From positions 3,100,001 to 3,164,000 of the forward strand of contig JAJTUP010000002.1 of the NCBI GenBank assembly GCA_021399435.1: DNA of 64,000 nt, written 5' to 3'. Numbering within the stretch: the stretch's first letter is position 1; each line of letters starts with the position of its first letter. Source of the stretch: Diaporthe sp. PMI_573. Its lineage: Eukaryota; Ascomycota; Sordariomycetes; Diaporthales; Diaporthaceae. The notes under the pieces are model-generated. The model saw only the letters and a program-made list of their open reading frames with translations. It was not told the origin of the DNA and made no database searches. The position numbers and the translations under genes were made by a program. Below are positions 46,467 to 58,070 of this stretch, piece by piece.

Positions 46467-47320
46467 GGCTGGTGATGTGACCGATCAAAGCAGTCGACCC
46501 GAGCCGCAGACGGTTCTGCCGGTCGTTGCTGTCCGATACATTTATTGTGTAACACGCAGGGGAGAGGCTGGCGGGTTGGCCGCGGGGGAATCTAGACTTT
46601 GGCGGCCACGAGACAGAAGATTAAAACACGATGACTCTCTCGGAGCCATCTCCGGCATGGCAGGGACCACCTCAGTGTCACCATACCAATCGTCTGTTCG
46701 CCCCGACCGGTCTAGACCGCTTACCTCACCTCCAAAGCCAACATACACTGCCGATGCTTGTGGTGTCAAAGGCCAAGGATGATGCTCACGCGGGGATCGA
46801 CCGCCGGCGCTGCGCCTTTCCATCTCGACCCGGCCCTCATCCCTGCCGCTTACCCCCGAATCTCCTGCCTTACATGGCATACGTTGTGGAAGTCCTCCCA
46901 CTGCCCAGGTGATTTGCACTGTCTCATCACTCATGTGCTTGCTGCTTCACGAGACATTCCAAAACGGGGGACTGGGCGGGGTCATCGCTCGTGTGTTATG
47001 AAAATGCCCATTTCAAACATAGAGGCTCATGCCTGTGGTTCTTTTTTACAGAATCATGATTATCTTGGGCAGATGGCATACGCCTGCTTATCTGGTAGAC
47101 ATCGCCTCACGTGCATCAATCTACTACGTTCCCATCACGCACGCTTCTGCATTGCAGGTATTAAACGAAGAAGAGGGCTAGAAATGTATCCAGTAAAACG
47201 GTCATCGCAAGTTCCCAAGAGTGCCACGAGAAGACGGAAATGACACCACCACAGTAAAAAGTACTCTATAGTCCGGGATCATGTCTTCTTCATGAATGAT
47301 CACCATATTCCCCCTACCGT
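46467..47320. other. Shared upstream/downstream region of regulator and subtilase
   Basis: The left part should be the promoter of the minus-strand transcription factor. The right part lies beyond the stop codon of the subtilase. No further gene is supported; the plus ORFs at 46,303-46,782 and 46,758-47,243 overlap regulator exons or lack domains. Confidence 0.4.
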
Positions 47321-50300
47321 TTAGTGAGGAAAGTACTTCCCTCCACCAATTGATCTGTTCAGTCTCTCTTGAGCAGCCACAGCCGATGAGTTCGCAGCTA
47401 CATCATCAGAGAAGATCAGCGTGAAAGGCTCAGTAACCACCTGATCCCAGTCCGCCTCGACATCGGGGTTGCCAGTCACCCTCAGCAGCCGCAGCTGGAA
47501 TCTATAAGTCCCGCTATCCTGGACGAAGCTGTTGTCCGCCATTCGCCCGTAGAAATAGGCGCTGGCAGGGCTGTCGCGCACGTAGTAAGGCTGGACTTCG
47601 CCGACCGTACTGATCAGGCCGAGGTCCACGCTGTCCTGTAGCAGCGAGACGTTGAGCCGCAGCGATCCGAACAGGGGGCTGATCTGGTAGCCCGGGAGGG
47701 TCAAGTTCGTGAGCGCCGTGCTGGTGGTGATGTTGCCCGTGACGCGCGGGATCGTAAAGGTGCTCGTCAGGTTGTTCCCGTCCAGGCCCGGCCGCACGTC
47801 GCCATCTGTTGTGTTCGCTATCAAAACCGTCCTCTCCTGCCCAGGCGTCGTGTCCAGCACGGGGACGCTGCGAAGCTCAGCGGCTATCCCGCCATAAGCT
47901 AGGGAGAGGTTGTCGCCGTTGGAGCCCTTGATGGTGATGAATCCGCTGTACAGGGGGACTCGGCTGGCCTCAAGCCCGGCGGGTGGTGTCACCTGGACTG
48001 TGAAGGCGGCGGTGCCTCCGGCTTCCACTGTCGCCGAGGACTGAGAGAAGGATAGCTCGGCATGAGCCTCGGGCAGCACGTTAGCTGGGAACGCAGTGTC
48101 GTTGTTGAAGGCCGTGACCGTGCTGTTGCCAGATGAAAAGGCATATAGCGTCGGTCCGGGATTGTGAGTCAATTCATATATCACTGAGCCACCTCCTCCA
48201 TTCCGAATCTCGAAGCTTTGTGGCTGGCTATACGCCGTGTCGTTGAAAGCGAGATCGCTCACGTTCAGTGTCGTGGTGGTTCTCAAGGCGGCATAAGCAT
48301 CGATCATTCCCCCGCCCTGTTGGAAAGCAGGCGCCAGGTAGTCTTGTGTCTGTCGCTGGTTTGACTGCATCTTGACTGGCTTTGCCGTCGTGGCCAGGCG
48401 GTTGATGATCTCGTTGGGAGTGATGCCAGGATGCGCTTGCTTGATGAGAGCCGCGACACCTGCAACGTACGGTGCCGAAAACGATGTTCCGCTCGCAATG
48501 ACGAGGCCTCCATATATCGTTCCACCAGCCGTCAGGATGTTAGCGCCAGGAGCAGAAAATGTTGTACCGATCTTCGTTTCATAAGTGGGACCCCATGTGC
48601 TATAGTTCGACATGAATCCCTAAACGAATGTAAGCATTTGCCTTTGTGTTTGTGACGTTGAGAGCACATACCCCGCTGATGTCGTTCTTCATCAGCCTTG
48701 GTACTCTCGTATCGTTGTCCGGCTTCCAAGGCAGGTCCAGAGTGATTTTGTTGCCGCTACTCACGAGTCCAGCCAGTTTGGTTCCCAAGGCGTTGTCAAG
48801 ATATCCCACACCATCCAGCCAGTCGAAAGGAAACCCTTCAGTCGTCACGAGTGGCAATGGTCTGGTGGCAACGTCATCAAAGTAGTTGTAAATCAAAATG
48901 TTTCGAATACCTGCAGCCTTTGCTTGTGCGTTCTGGTTACAGGCAGAAGTTGGAGTGCCTGCGTAGGGTCTTTGCAGCAATATCACTTGGTTGGGCGTGT
49001 ACGTGCTATGGGTTTTTGAGTCAGCTGGTGCATCTCACGAGCGACCTGAAGGAATAGCAGAATATATCATGGTTCTTTAGACACTTGAAGAGCGTCGACG
49101 CTTCTTCATTGTTCCCGGGACCGAAATGGTCGCAGATGAGAGATTTACGCACACATTTGGGTAGGGCGTGCAGCCATTAACCTGCAGATTGATGATTTCC
49201 AGAGGCGAAGTCCAGTTGGCAGGAAATCCTGGCGTATACTATAGGTATTGAGAGTCAGCCCATATCAAGTTTAAAAAGAAGAAGAGAGAGACAGCCTCAA
49301 AGCATGGAACATGGGTCTTCGCAATGAGAAAGAGAAAGTAGTATCTGGGTGCTTCTTACTTCGATAGGTACTGCTTCCCCCTCGTTGACACTATACGAAC
49401 CGTTCGCCACTAACGTTGGGCTGTAAGCGTTATCGATGGAGCCTATGCTCGGAACACCCTGTGTACTGCTCAGCGAGTTGGCGATGAAAGTTCCGCGAGC
49501 ACCGTCGTTTCCAGCCGAGATGATGTACGCTGTCCCATTGGCCATGATTCTAGAAGCAATAACTCCCCACAGGTCTATGCCCCATCCCCCTTGGCCTCCG
49601 ATGGAAGCGTTGATAACATCAACGCCCTCTTCGTATGCTGCGAGTGAGGCGTTGACCCCAACGTCCTACAGCATTCACAGTCAGCTGTCAAAGAACCAAA
49701 GAAGTAGCTTCATGCCAATACGGTGAGGAGTGAGCCACAAGGTGGCCATGGCCTGTTTCAAAACCTGTAGCCCGTGAAGTCTTTGTTATATGGCTAAAGA
49801 TGGGGTATAATTGTTCTTGAAGGGGTGAATATTGTATCCAAAAGCTGCTTACTGTCGTCACGCCTCCAGAGCAAGGGAAAACCTTATAGTGGTAGATAGT
49901 GGCGTTCGGTGCGACGCCTACAAAGCCAAACTTATAAGGGAGTCCCGCTGCTATTGCCGAGGTGGCAGTCCCGTGGTTCGCACAAACCGTTTGTGGAGAG
50001 TTGTCGGGAACTGGTGGGTCGACATCATTGTCAGGCTGGTCGCCCACAAAGTCGTATCCACCTGCCACCTTGAAACCTGGCCCGAATCCGCCTCCGAGGG
50101 CCTCGTGAAAGGCGTCGATCCCAGCATCGATGACAGCAATTTTAATACCCTCACCCGTGACTCCCTCTGCATGGAGTCTATCGACTCCAGTCATGGCGTG
50201 CGGGTTGATCAGCGGCGTGCCCTCCTGCCCAAAGTAAAGTTGGGCCTCATCGCTGCCGTTGCCAGCCTGCCTCTTTTTAAAAGAGGGGAAATGCTCTTCA

Positions 50301-50933
50301 GTGCCGACATGCTTGAAATCAACAGGAGCCTGAAGATAGCGGACCGTGTTAGGGTAAACGGCTGCAATGTCTGGCATCTGAAGTAAGGCGGCCTCCAAGA
50401 GCTCATCAGTGGACATCAGACCCTCGCCTACATCACTCTGAGGCTCTTTAGTGATTTGGAAAGAGGCGCCGTTGAAGATGGAACTCCGCAGGTCCATCTT
50501 ATGTGAGACGTGAATTCCCGTGGCACCTGATACTTGAGTAGCCACTTTTTGCACGACATCCTGCCAACTGTTAGCAGCTGCCATTGAACTAAACATCAAC
50601 TCGTTCGGCGAGACTGGCTATAGCCACCCTGCTCAGTTGTTCACGGATGCCATTCCAAAGCCCGAGTGCTAAGACAACAGCAAAGCAAACGTGATGTACA
50701 AATAAAGCACAACCCAGAGGCTCTTGGTAAAGGCTACCTCACTTGACCGATCTCAACTTAGACGTCAAAGAAGACGGACTCACCACTGAGTGGGTCTGCG
50801 GATCATCCGCGTATTCCACGATGAAGCCATTCGCCAAGTGGGACAGTGGCTGGGATCCCGGAAAGTCCTGGGCCACAACTCCGTGCACGAAGTTGACGGC
50901 CCCAAGAAGGTAAAATGAATGTACAAGGACCAT
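47321..50933 (-). CDS. Secreted subtilisin-like serine protease (S8) with PA-type insert
   Basis: Six exons on the minus strand: 50,933-50,784, 50,599-49,853, 49,665-49,360, 49,238-49,153, 49,005-48,672 and 48,619-47,321. All phases fit and give 973 residues. A signal peptide leads (MVLVHSFYLLGAVNFVHGVVA), followed by a propeptide. The catalytic triad is Asp208 in IAVIDAGID, His259 in CANHGTATSAIAAG and Ser587 in ASGTSFSAPYVAG; the oxyanion Asn lies in ISAGNDG. Between His and Ser is a protease-associated-like insert (QVILLQRPY, KAAGIRNILIYN). A beta-rich C-terminal region of about 380 residues with Fn3-like character follows. This layout is the 'minor extracellular protease' group. It would degrade proteins outside the cell. 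Introns 1, 2 and 4 are long for this window (184, 187 and 147 bp); the intron 4 donor is GTGCGT, chosen because it alone keeps the phase. Confidence 0.9.
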
Positions 50934-52864
50934 GATGGGTCAGAGAAATGAAAAAGGAACGATTGGACGAAGTGGGAGGACTTTCGCGATTTCGGCGAGG
51001 ATTGTGGGAACTCGAGTAGTGATATTTAGAAGACAGCTGCATCCACCTCATTATGTGTGCCCCTGAAATTAAAGCCAAGTCTTGCGTAGACGAGGATCAT
51101 GACGAGGATCAAAGCGGCGTATCATGCTGGAGGCGGGGATGGAGCTTGGCCTACTTTGAGTCTGTATACTATCACATAGTAAACGCAAATCTAGGCTTGA
51201 TTCATGCCGTCTTGTCGTACGGGTCAGATTACCCGCCGGCGATCCGGAGGTTGATGGGATTAGGCTTGTGTTTGAAAGCCTAAAGGAAATTTGCATGATC
51301 AGATTTAGAACACTGATCTTCCTGTTCGCAGCGGGGAACGGGTTCGCACAGGACACATGTTTACCCTCCACAATGAACTCTATTTGATTAAGGAGCTCAA
51401 ATCTGGCCGGCTTGGCGAGTGGGATGTGGCCGCATCACAGCACACATACACACCCCGCCGCACCGCCGAGAACACCAAAACCAATGTCCCGGTATCATAC
51501 AGAACGCTATTATTACGGTGAACATTGTTGGAGCTTAAATTTCTCAGCACGCAAGAGAATGCCAATTTGTATGCGTAATGCACGCAGCCGAGTTGTCGTC
51601 GTCGCCGAGGTTGAACTGCGCGGTTGGACTTGCAGCTGAGCTTGTGGCTGTTCTGGCCAAAGTCTATCCTGAAGAGCTATCTCTGTCCTTCATAATACTG
51701 CTAGTCAGTATGTCCATCAACACAAGGACGGTAGTATCACTATGCACGAGCTGTAGCTCCCAGCGAATATGCGAAAAAGAAAGTCTTTTGGGCGTGGCTG
51801 TACTGTGAGCTTTTCTCGACTGGGTATTAGGCGGGCACATAGAATCTCAGGCGAGAAACTTTGGTATACCTGATAAGAGGAATGACAATAAACGAACAAA
51901 TTTCAAATTGTTTAAACTTTTCCGGAAGCTGTGATCATGATCGGGCCAAAAAGAAAAGGTGGTTGTAGACGTGATCCTGTCAATATGTAGTCCGTACGAC
52001 GGAAACTTTCCCATAATTTACTGTTCCCAACTGTTTCCGCTTAAGGTTTCGCAATATTCCGGAAGCTTGCCCCTACTGTTCCGAGCCTTGCCCTCACCTA
52101 CTGTCGTCGAGCTTAGTAGTATTAGACATTAAAACGTAATGACATTTTTAGTCCTTTTAGTCCATATGCGTGACCCTTTTGGAACATGGAGAAATATCTT
52201 CTTCAAATTTGAATTTTGGACTAAGTGCCCTTGATTCGCACATTGCATATGTGACATACCTTGGTCTTGTCATTTTGTATGCTCTCGATAGATCATCTGT
52301 CCTCCGCCAGAGGGACGCTGTCGCGCGTTCTAACAGCTGTAGATAGAGGTATATAGAAGCGATAGGAGCTCAAATACTTGGTCCTTGTAGAGACATTCTT
52401 TTCCATTCAAATCATTTAAATCCTATCTACCGCAGAACCGTGCTCTGGCTCAAATTGTGAGATCGGTGCTCTGAGAAGAGTGTGCCGGAAGACTATTTGA
52501 TATAAATGCCTAGATTTCTTTCATGTGCTTGGAAACTGCCACCTAGCCTGTTGTTCTCATATCCAAAATTCTCCATCATCGGGAAAATGGTGCCGTACTG
52601 CGCTGGGCACAATTTGGCAGTTTCCTTTATGGTTTAGTCGTCAATCAGCCATCCATTGGGAATCCATGTATTGCCTGGGCGTATGCGGGGCTAATTGCTG
52701 ACTGCATAACCACGTACGTGGTTCCCGTCACTCAGAATCGCAGTCATTCAAGAACGCAGTTTTCACTTTCCCCATGTCCTACAATCATTGCTTCCTCCAA
52801 ATCAGAAGCGACCTGATGTAAAGTGAGAAGCAGTTCATCCAATTTGACCTGTGCAGTGGTAAAC
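50934..52864. other. Divergent promoter region, subtilase / P450
   Basis: Nearly 2 kb between two divergently transcribed genes with no supported ORF. The motif ATTCCGGAAGC or TTTCCGGAAGC occurs twice (near 51,920 and 52,055). These are the only visible repeats and could be binding sites. Confidence 0.4.
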
Positions 52865-54815
52865 ATGACATCGCACCCATTTCCTTCTGCTTTGGTCTTT
52901 GCAGAATTCTTTCAAGCCGCCTTGACGTGGCCGTCTCTTTGTTCTCAAGCCCTTGCAGTTATCGTCGCTATTGTAATATGGCGCAAATACTTCTATACCA
53001 TTAGCGATGTGCCAGGTCCCTTCCTCGCATCTTTCACCCGCTTATGGCATCTGATACGGATTTTTGTAGGAGATCAGAATCTACGGATGATAGAACTACA
53101 TGATAAGCATGGTCAGCCCGTTCCTAAATGATGATGACATGTTCGAATACTGATAACCTCATTCACAGGGCATTTTGTTCGAATAGCTGACGATGAAGTC
53201 AGTGTCAGCCACCCTGATGCTGTGAGAAAGCTTTTGCTGGCACCTGTACCCAAGGTATGAGTCCGTTCTGCACTGCATCTCGTGGCGTATCAAAGGCTAA
53301 TCGTTATCAAGGGTTATTGGTATAAGGGGACAACAATTCCTGACTACAGATACGTCGCGCCTATGGCCATTTGTGACCCGAAAGCCAAAATTTCCCTCTC
53401 TAAGGCTTTGTCTCCCGGTTATAGCCAAAGTATGCAACACACGTCTTTTCTCTTCGATGCTGTGTATCGACTCAAGTGCTGACAGAGAAAAAGGTAATGT
53501 TCTTCAGTACGAGCCATACATCACTAGAACAATCCAAAATTTGCTTGATTGGATGAAACAGTATTCACAAAGCAAAGCTCCTATGAGTCTAGACGACTTC
53601 TTCGCGTATACCACGTTTGATGTCGTTGGCGAGGTTGTTTTCGCCAGGCCATTTGGCTTCCTAGAAAAGGGAACCGACATTGGCAACTCCATCGCAAATT
53701 CGGAAATGTTGAGCTTCATAGCAGCCTCTGCTAGCTTCTTCCCTCGCTTGCGCAATGCGTTGATTTCGAATCCGTTCATGACATGGCTTGGTATTCTACC
53801 ACTGGGCCATGTCTTCAACACCACCATGACGGCCGTGAAAGAGCGTGAAAAGGATCTCGACAGCAACAGCCAATTTGTCATTGTGGATCATTGGCTCAAG
53901 ACCTTGAGACAGCAGCCTCATCGACTGCACGTTCGCAACGTCTACGCCCAGGCTACCAACAACGTCGGCGCAGGCGCGGACACTGTCAACTCCGCTCTGC
54001 AGTCATTCTTTTATCATCTGATGCGCAATCCATCAATCCTTGAAAGGGCTAGGAATGAGGTTGATGATGCTGTGAAGGGCGGGAGATGCACCTCGAGCGT
54101 AGTGTCGTTCTCAGACGCACAACAGCTGCCTTACGTCCAAGCTTGCATCAAGGAGGCACTTAGATTCTTCACACCGGTTCCAAGTAAGCATATACCAACA
54201 GCACTGTTAAGCCTTTTGCTAGGCTGCATAGTTTGAGACAGGCTATGATCACACGGCCGCCTTCTTGCTCCCGTATTAATATTATTTCTATGTTTTATAT
54301 GCTGACTTTAAATCCTGCAGTGGGCCTCCCTCGGAGTGTTCCTCATGAGGGTTTGACCATTGGCAATCGCACATTTACTAAAGGCACAATCCTGTCGGTA
54401 AATCCATGGGTAATCCATCGCTCCACTGAGATATGGGGATCAGATGCCCGCACCTTTGTGCCCGAGCGTTGGTTCAGAGACGACGCGGCAGAAATGGAGA
54501 AGAAATATTTCATCCCTGTAAGTCTTCTGGTGGCACTTTTCTGCCTTTATCTTATGAGAATACTGAAACGGCTCGTTTTGGAAGTTTGGGGCCGGGTATA
54601 ACTCCTGTCCCGGGCACTATATAGCGAAGATGGAGCTTGCCAAGATTACTGCGACCATCTTACGGGACTACGATCTCCAGTTCGTGGATGAATCGAGCGA
54701 ATGGCGATGGAGGGCAAATTTTACAGTTGTTCCGAAACACTGGCCTGTGTACGTGAACAAGAGGTCCAGTGAGTCGAAGGTGCAAGAACATTCTCTGTTT
54801 AACACTGCATGGTGA
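52865..54815 (+). CDS. Cytochrome P450 (pisatin demethylase-like group)
   Basis: Six exons, 52,865-53,111, 53,169-53,254, 53,312-53,429, 53,494-54,183, 54,321-54,517 and 54,585-54,815, with introns of 57, 57, 64, 137 and 67 bp, close in frame to 522 residues. An N-terminal hydrophobic anchor (ALAVIVAIVIW) is followed by the Pro-rich hinge DVPGPFLASF. The I-helix has GAGADTVNSAL with the oxygen-activating Asp-Thr pair. The K-helix ExxR is in CIKEALRFF and the PERF region is FVPERWF. The haem loop is FGAGYNSCPGHYIAKMEL with Cys454 as iron ligand. All functional motifs are present, so the gene looks intact. The overall pattern resembles the fungal pisatin demethylase-like P450s that hydroxylate or demethylate plant or secondary metabolites; the substrate is not predictable. 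The neighbouring EthD-like remnant supports a small-molecule context. Confidence 0.9.
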
Positions 54816-55049
54816 AGGAGATGACCCTCAGTCAATACACGAGATGTTGCGTTGGGACTGATACACACACGAGAGATCATTTTTCTCACCTTTACAAGGG
54901 GTGTTGTTCTCGCTGTGTATAGGCGGCGGCATCAAACTTTCCTCTTATGTGTGACCGAGGGTCCAGATTTACAGTTTCTGTTCGCTATGAAATTGTAAAT
55001 CAATACAGCGATCCCATCAAATCGGTTTACCCAAGCAACCGTCATTCCA

Positions 55050-55644
55050 TCAAGCCTGAGTCACTCGATTCGTCATGATGAACGCCTCCCTGGACTTCAG
55101 CACTTCAGGCTTCAGCTCATTCCCCGTCGCATCGACCTCGTTCTTGACTACGGGGACCAAAACTACTCGGAAATTTGCTGCCACCCCCCTTCCTGGCACA
55201 TCTTTATCCATCAGGTTGTACTCATCAAGCTGAACTACGTTGAGATAGTATGAGTCCTCAAAGGCAGCCTTAAAGCTGTCCAGTGAGGGAACAAGGAACA
55301 TGGCAATACCGTCAAACTCGGCTCAGCTGTTCCGCCTTTCAATTCCACATCTGCCACTTTTGGGGCAGATTCCGGAGAAGACATAGGAATAACTTTTCCA
55401 AACGTGCGGAACTAAGAGTGCGTCAGAATTTGTCTTTACCAATGAACACCCAGGGGCTACCATGACTGCATGTGTGAATGCGACCAGAACGCACCTGTTG
55501 GCACTGTATGAACCAGTACTTCTCATGAAATGGACCAGAGTGTTCTTCCAGTAGGCCCCAGAATTAGTCCCGCGTGAATTTCTGGTGACGTTTGAGGTAG
55601 AGGAACACCTGCACGCCTCTTGTGTCTGCAGCCTGGCTTGACAT
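55050..55644 (-). pseudogene. EthD-like (dimeric alpha/beta barrel) gene, disrupted
   Basis: From an ATG at 55,644 the minus strand reads MSSQAADTRGVQVFLYLKRH, then meets TAA at 55,566-55,564 in the context TRD-stop-FWGLLEEHSGPFHEKY. The pattern of a short beta strand, F-W and a His in the next helix is that of EthD-like proteins. A CAA-to-TAA change would explain the stop. Downstream, 55,301-55,050 is open and has FLVPSLDSFKAAFEDSYYL and QLDEYNLMDK, matching the C-terminal half of such domains, preceded by AEFDGIA in the same frame. The middle (55,320-55,450) does not connect in one frame without an indel or uncertain splice. Family members act in polyketide or alkane-ether pathways, often beside P450 genes. 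Identification is by pattern only. Confidence 0.5.
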
Positions 55645-56749
55645 CTCTCAAGGCTTGATCTGACGCTCAGGAATTATTGCACGATGCGATCAACTGTACA
55701 GCACAGGCTGGAAGGCTTTTTGGAATCTGCGAAGCGGCGAAGAACAGCTGGGCATTTCAACATCGGCCGTTTCTTTCTTAGTCCGGAGCTTGATTACAAA
55801 TGCCCTTAGCGGGTTTCCTTTTCCTCTAGCCGGGCACTTCGATTATACTAGCGATGTTCCTAAAAGTATGACTACATATGCAGAATTAGGCGTTCCTAGT
55901 CCAAGCTGGAAGGAAAGAAGCACATGTTGGCAAGCCTCAAGCTCGAGGTGAACTTTTTCCCTGTCCGCAACTCGCCTGACCAGGACCGAGCTTGGACAAG
56001 TATCTCTATGCAATTCAACCCGCAATCTATGTGCGCGCAATGGCAAATGCGGCTAACTATATGCGAAACGTTTCGAGGACATATCCTTGGGCCTGAGTCT
56101 AAACAAAGTACGAAAGCTTAATGCCCCTTGAAAGCCGCAGAATACTGTCGTACATGTTCTACTCAGTGGATTTTGGGTGGAATTGGTCAGGGGCTGAGTT
56201 CCGGAGTTTATTTCACTGGCATGGATGCTACCTAGAGACAGTGCCTCGGACCACCCGGCAACATAAGAGCTCGAGACGTCCACGTTGGAGTCCGAACTGC
56301 TAATTACCGACGCCTTCTTTCGGTTGATCTAACTACAATGAACCTGTTATACAAGGGCTTTATCCTCATTTGGAGTATTCCCCTTGACAGGATCTCGACC
56401 CTGATTAATCCTCCAATGGGCACTTGGAGTATGTCCGGTTCTCTGCCGATTGCGGGGAAGGAACCTGGAATGGCAAGGAGTGTGTTTTTTTACTGCAAAG
56501 CAGTGGGGACGTACGGACTTACTCGTACACCAGTGCTTTGCTCTAGCTTGGCAGAGAGGCGAAATAAGGAGACTCGCCAAGCTGACTAGTAGATCGCGTC
56601 TGACAGGCCCACTGCGTGTACTACGGTACCCGTTCCTGAATTGAAATACATGCTATGCGGGCTTAAATGCGTCCACTATGGCGATTCCGCCGATTCTCAT
56701 ATTCTCAACTCCAGTGTCTCGCTTGTAGCTCTCAAGGAATCAACTGGCG
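55645..56749. other. Intergenic region upstream of the lactonase-like gene
   Basis: No recognisable gene. The ORFs at 56,338-56,589 and 56,347-56,580 overlap each other on opposite strands and have no domain. The region could hold further decayed exons of the EthD neighbourhood, but I found no motif to support that. Confidence 0.35.
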
Positions 56750-58070
56750 ATGGCGTCCTTGTACAAGACTGTTCTCTCCTCGACCCTGGTGGCTTCCGCC
56801 TCGGCGGTCAACTTATACGCAGCCCAGTCGGATGGGAACGTTACAAGCCTGTCCTTGACCGGCTCGGATAGCAATTATGAGCTGGCCGTAACATCGGTCA
56901 CCCAGGAGTGCGAAGTCAACCCTTCGGTCTTGACCCTCGACAAGGAGAACGGCGTACTGTACTGTTACGACCGCGGAGGATCCGTCGGAACCCTGAACTC
57001 CTTCTCTACCGCGGCGGATGGGACACTGTCTCGAATTGCTCGAGTAGAGGGACCGGCCAGCGGTGTCTGGGCCGAAATCTTGACCGCAGAGAGCGGCAAG
57101 CGCGCCTACATTACTGCTTCTTAGTAAGTTCATGGCGGCAAGCCACTGTTCAGAAGCAGTCCTCTGGACGGACACTGACAAGAAGCAGCAACACGAGCGC
57201 CGTGGGCGTTTTTGAGCTTGGCGAAGACGGCACTCTGCCTGGAAGTGGTCCCATTCAGACAATCTTCCCAACAAGCAACAAGACCGGCCCAATTGCCTCT
57301 CGCCAGGATCGCAGCTACTCGCACGAGGTCATTATTGACCCGACGAACACATATGTTCTCGTTCCAGACTTGGGCGCAGATCTGGTCCGGGTCTTCACCT
57401 ATGCTCCAGACACAATCGCTCCTCTTGTGGAGACTGCGCCACTGAACGCAGAGGCTGGTGCTGGTCCCCGTCACGGCTTCTTCCGGGTTAACGACGCTGG
57501 CGAGACTTTCTTCTTCTTTGGTGGAGAGCTCTCACAGGTCGTTTATTCTTACAAGGTCACGTATGGCGACTCCGGCTTGACATTCGACAAGGTCTTCGAG
57601 GCCCCTGCGCTTGGTTTGAATAGCACCTTGGCTGTGAACACCGCGCCGGTCAGCGAGTGCGCAATAACTGTATGTCTCCGTGCAACACTTGGACGTGACG
57701 AAGCGCATCATATACTGACATCGTCGAATAGCCGGACCAAAAGTTTCTGGTCGTCTCTACGCGCGAACGGTCCTTCTCGACCTCCGCTCTCTACCAGTCG
57801 GGTCCATCTGACACCCTGACAACCTGGACGATCAATGAGGACGGCACTCTCACATTTCTTCAGAGTGCTCCGTCAGGCGGCTGGTTGCCTCGTCAGTTCT
57901 CACTGAACAAGGCCGGGGATCTCCTGGCTGTCGGGCACCAGACCAACAAGACGGTCGTCATCTGGAAGCGGGACCTTGAGACCGGACTGATCATCACGGA
58001 AGAGGATGGTGGTAAGGTCGGAGAAGCGGTCCTTTCTGGCCCTGTTGTGTCCACTATCTGGGATGAGTGA
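56750..58070 (+). CDS. Secreted lactonase-family seven-bladed beta-propeller protein
   Basis: Three exons, 56,750-57,123, 57,189-57,669 and 57,732-58,070, with introns of 65 and 62 bp, give 397 residues. A signal peptide (MASLYKTVLSSTLVASASA) precedes VNLYAAQSDGNVTSLSL, the first blade. Repeated beta-strand patterns such as NPSVLTLDKENGVLYCYDRG, SYSHEVIIDPTNTYVLVPDL and GAGPRHGFFRVNDAGE match the lactonase / 3-carboxymuconate cyclase-like family. Conserved elements include the RHGFF segment, and a His-Glu pair in YSHEV at the usual place before DPTNTYV. Related bacterial enzymes open 6-phosphogluconolactone, but the secreted fungal forms are uncharacterised and may act on other lactones or on none. 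The start is the first Met giving a signal peptide. Confidence 0.88.

Noticed and set aside
47709..50386. Several plus-strand ORFs across the subtilase gene
   Set aside because: They are antisense shadows; the minus strand has the full catalytic triad and phase-consistent exons.
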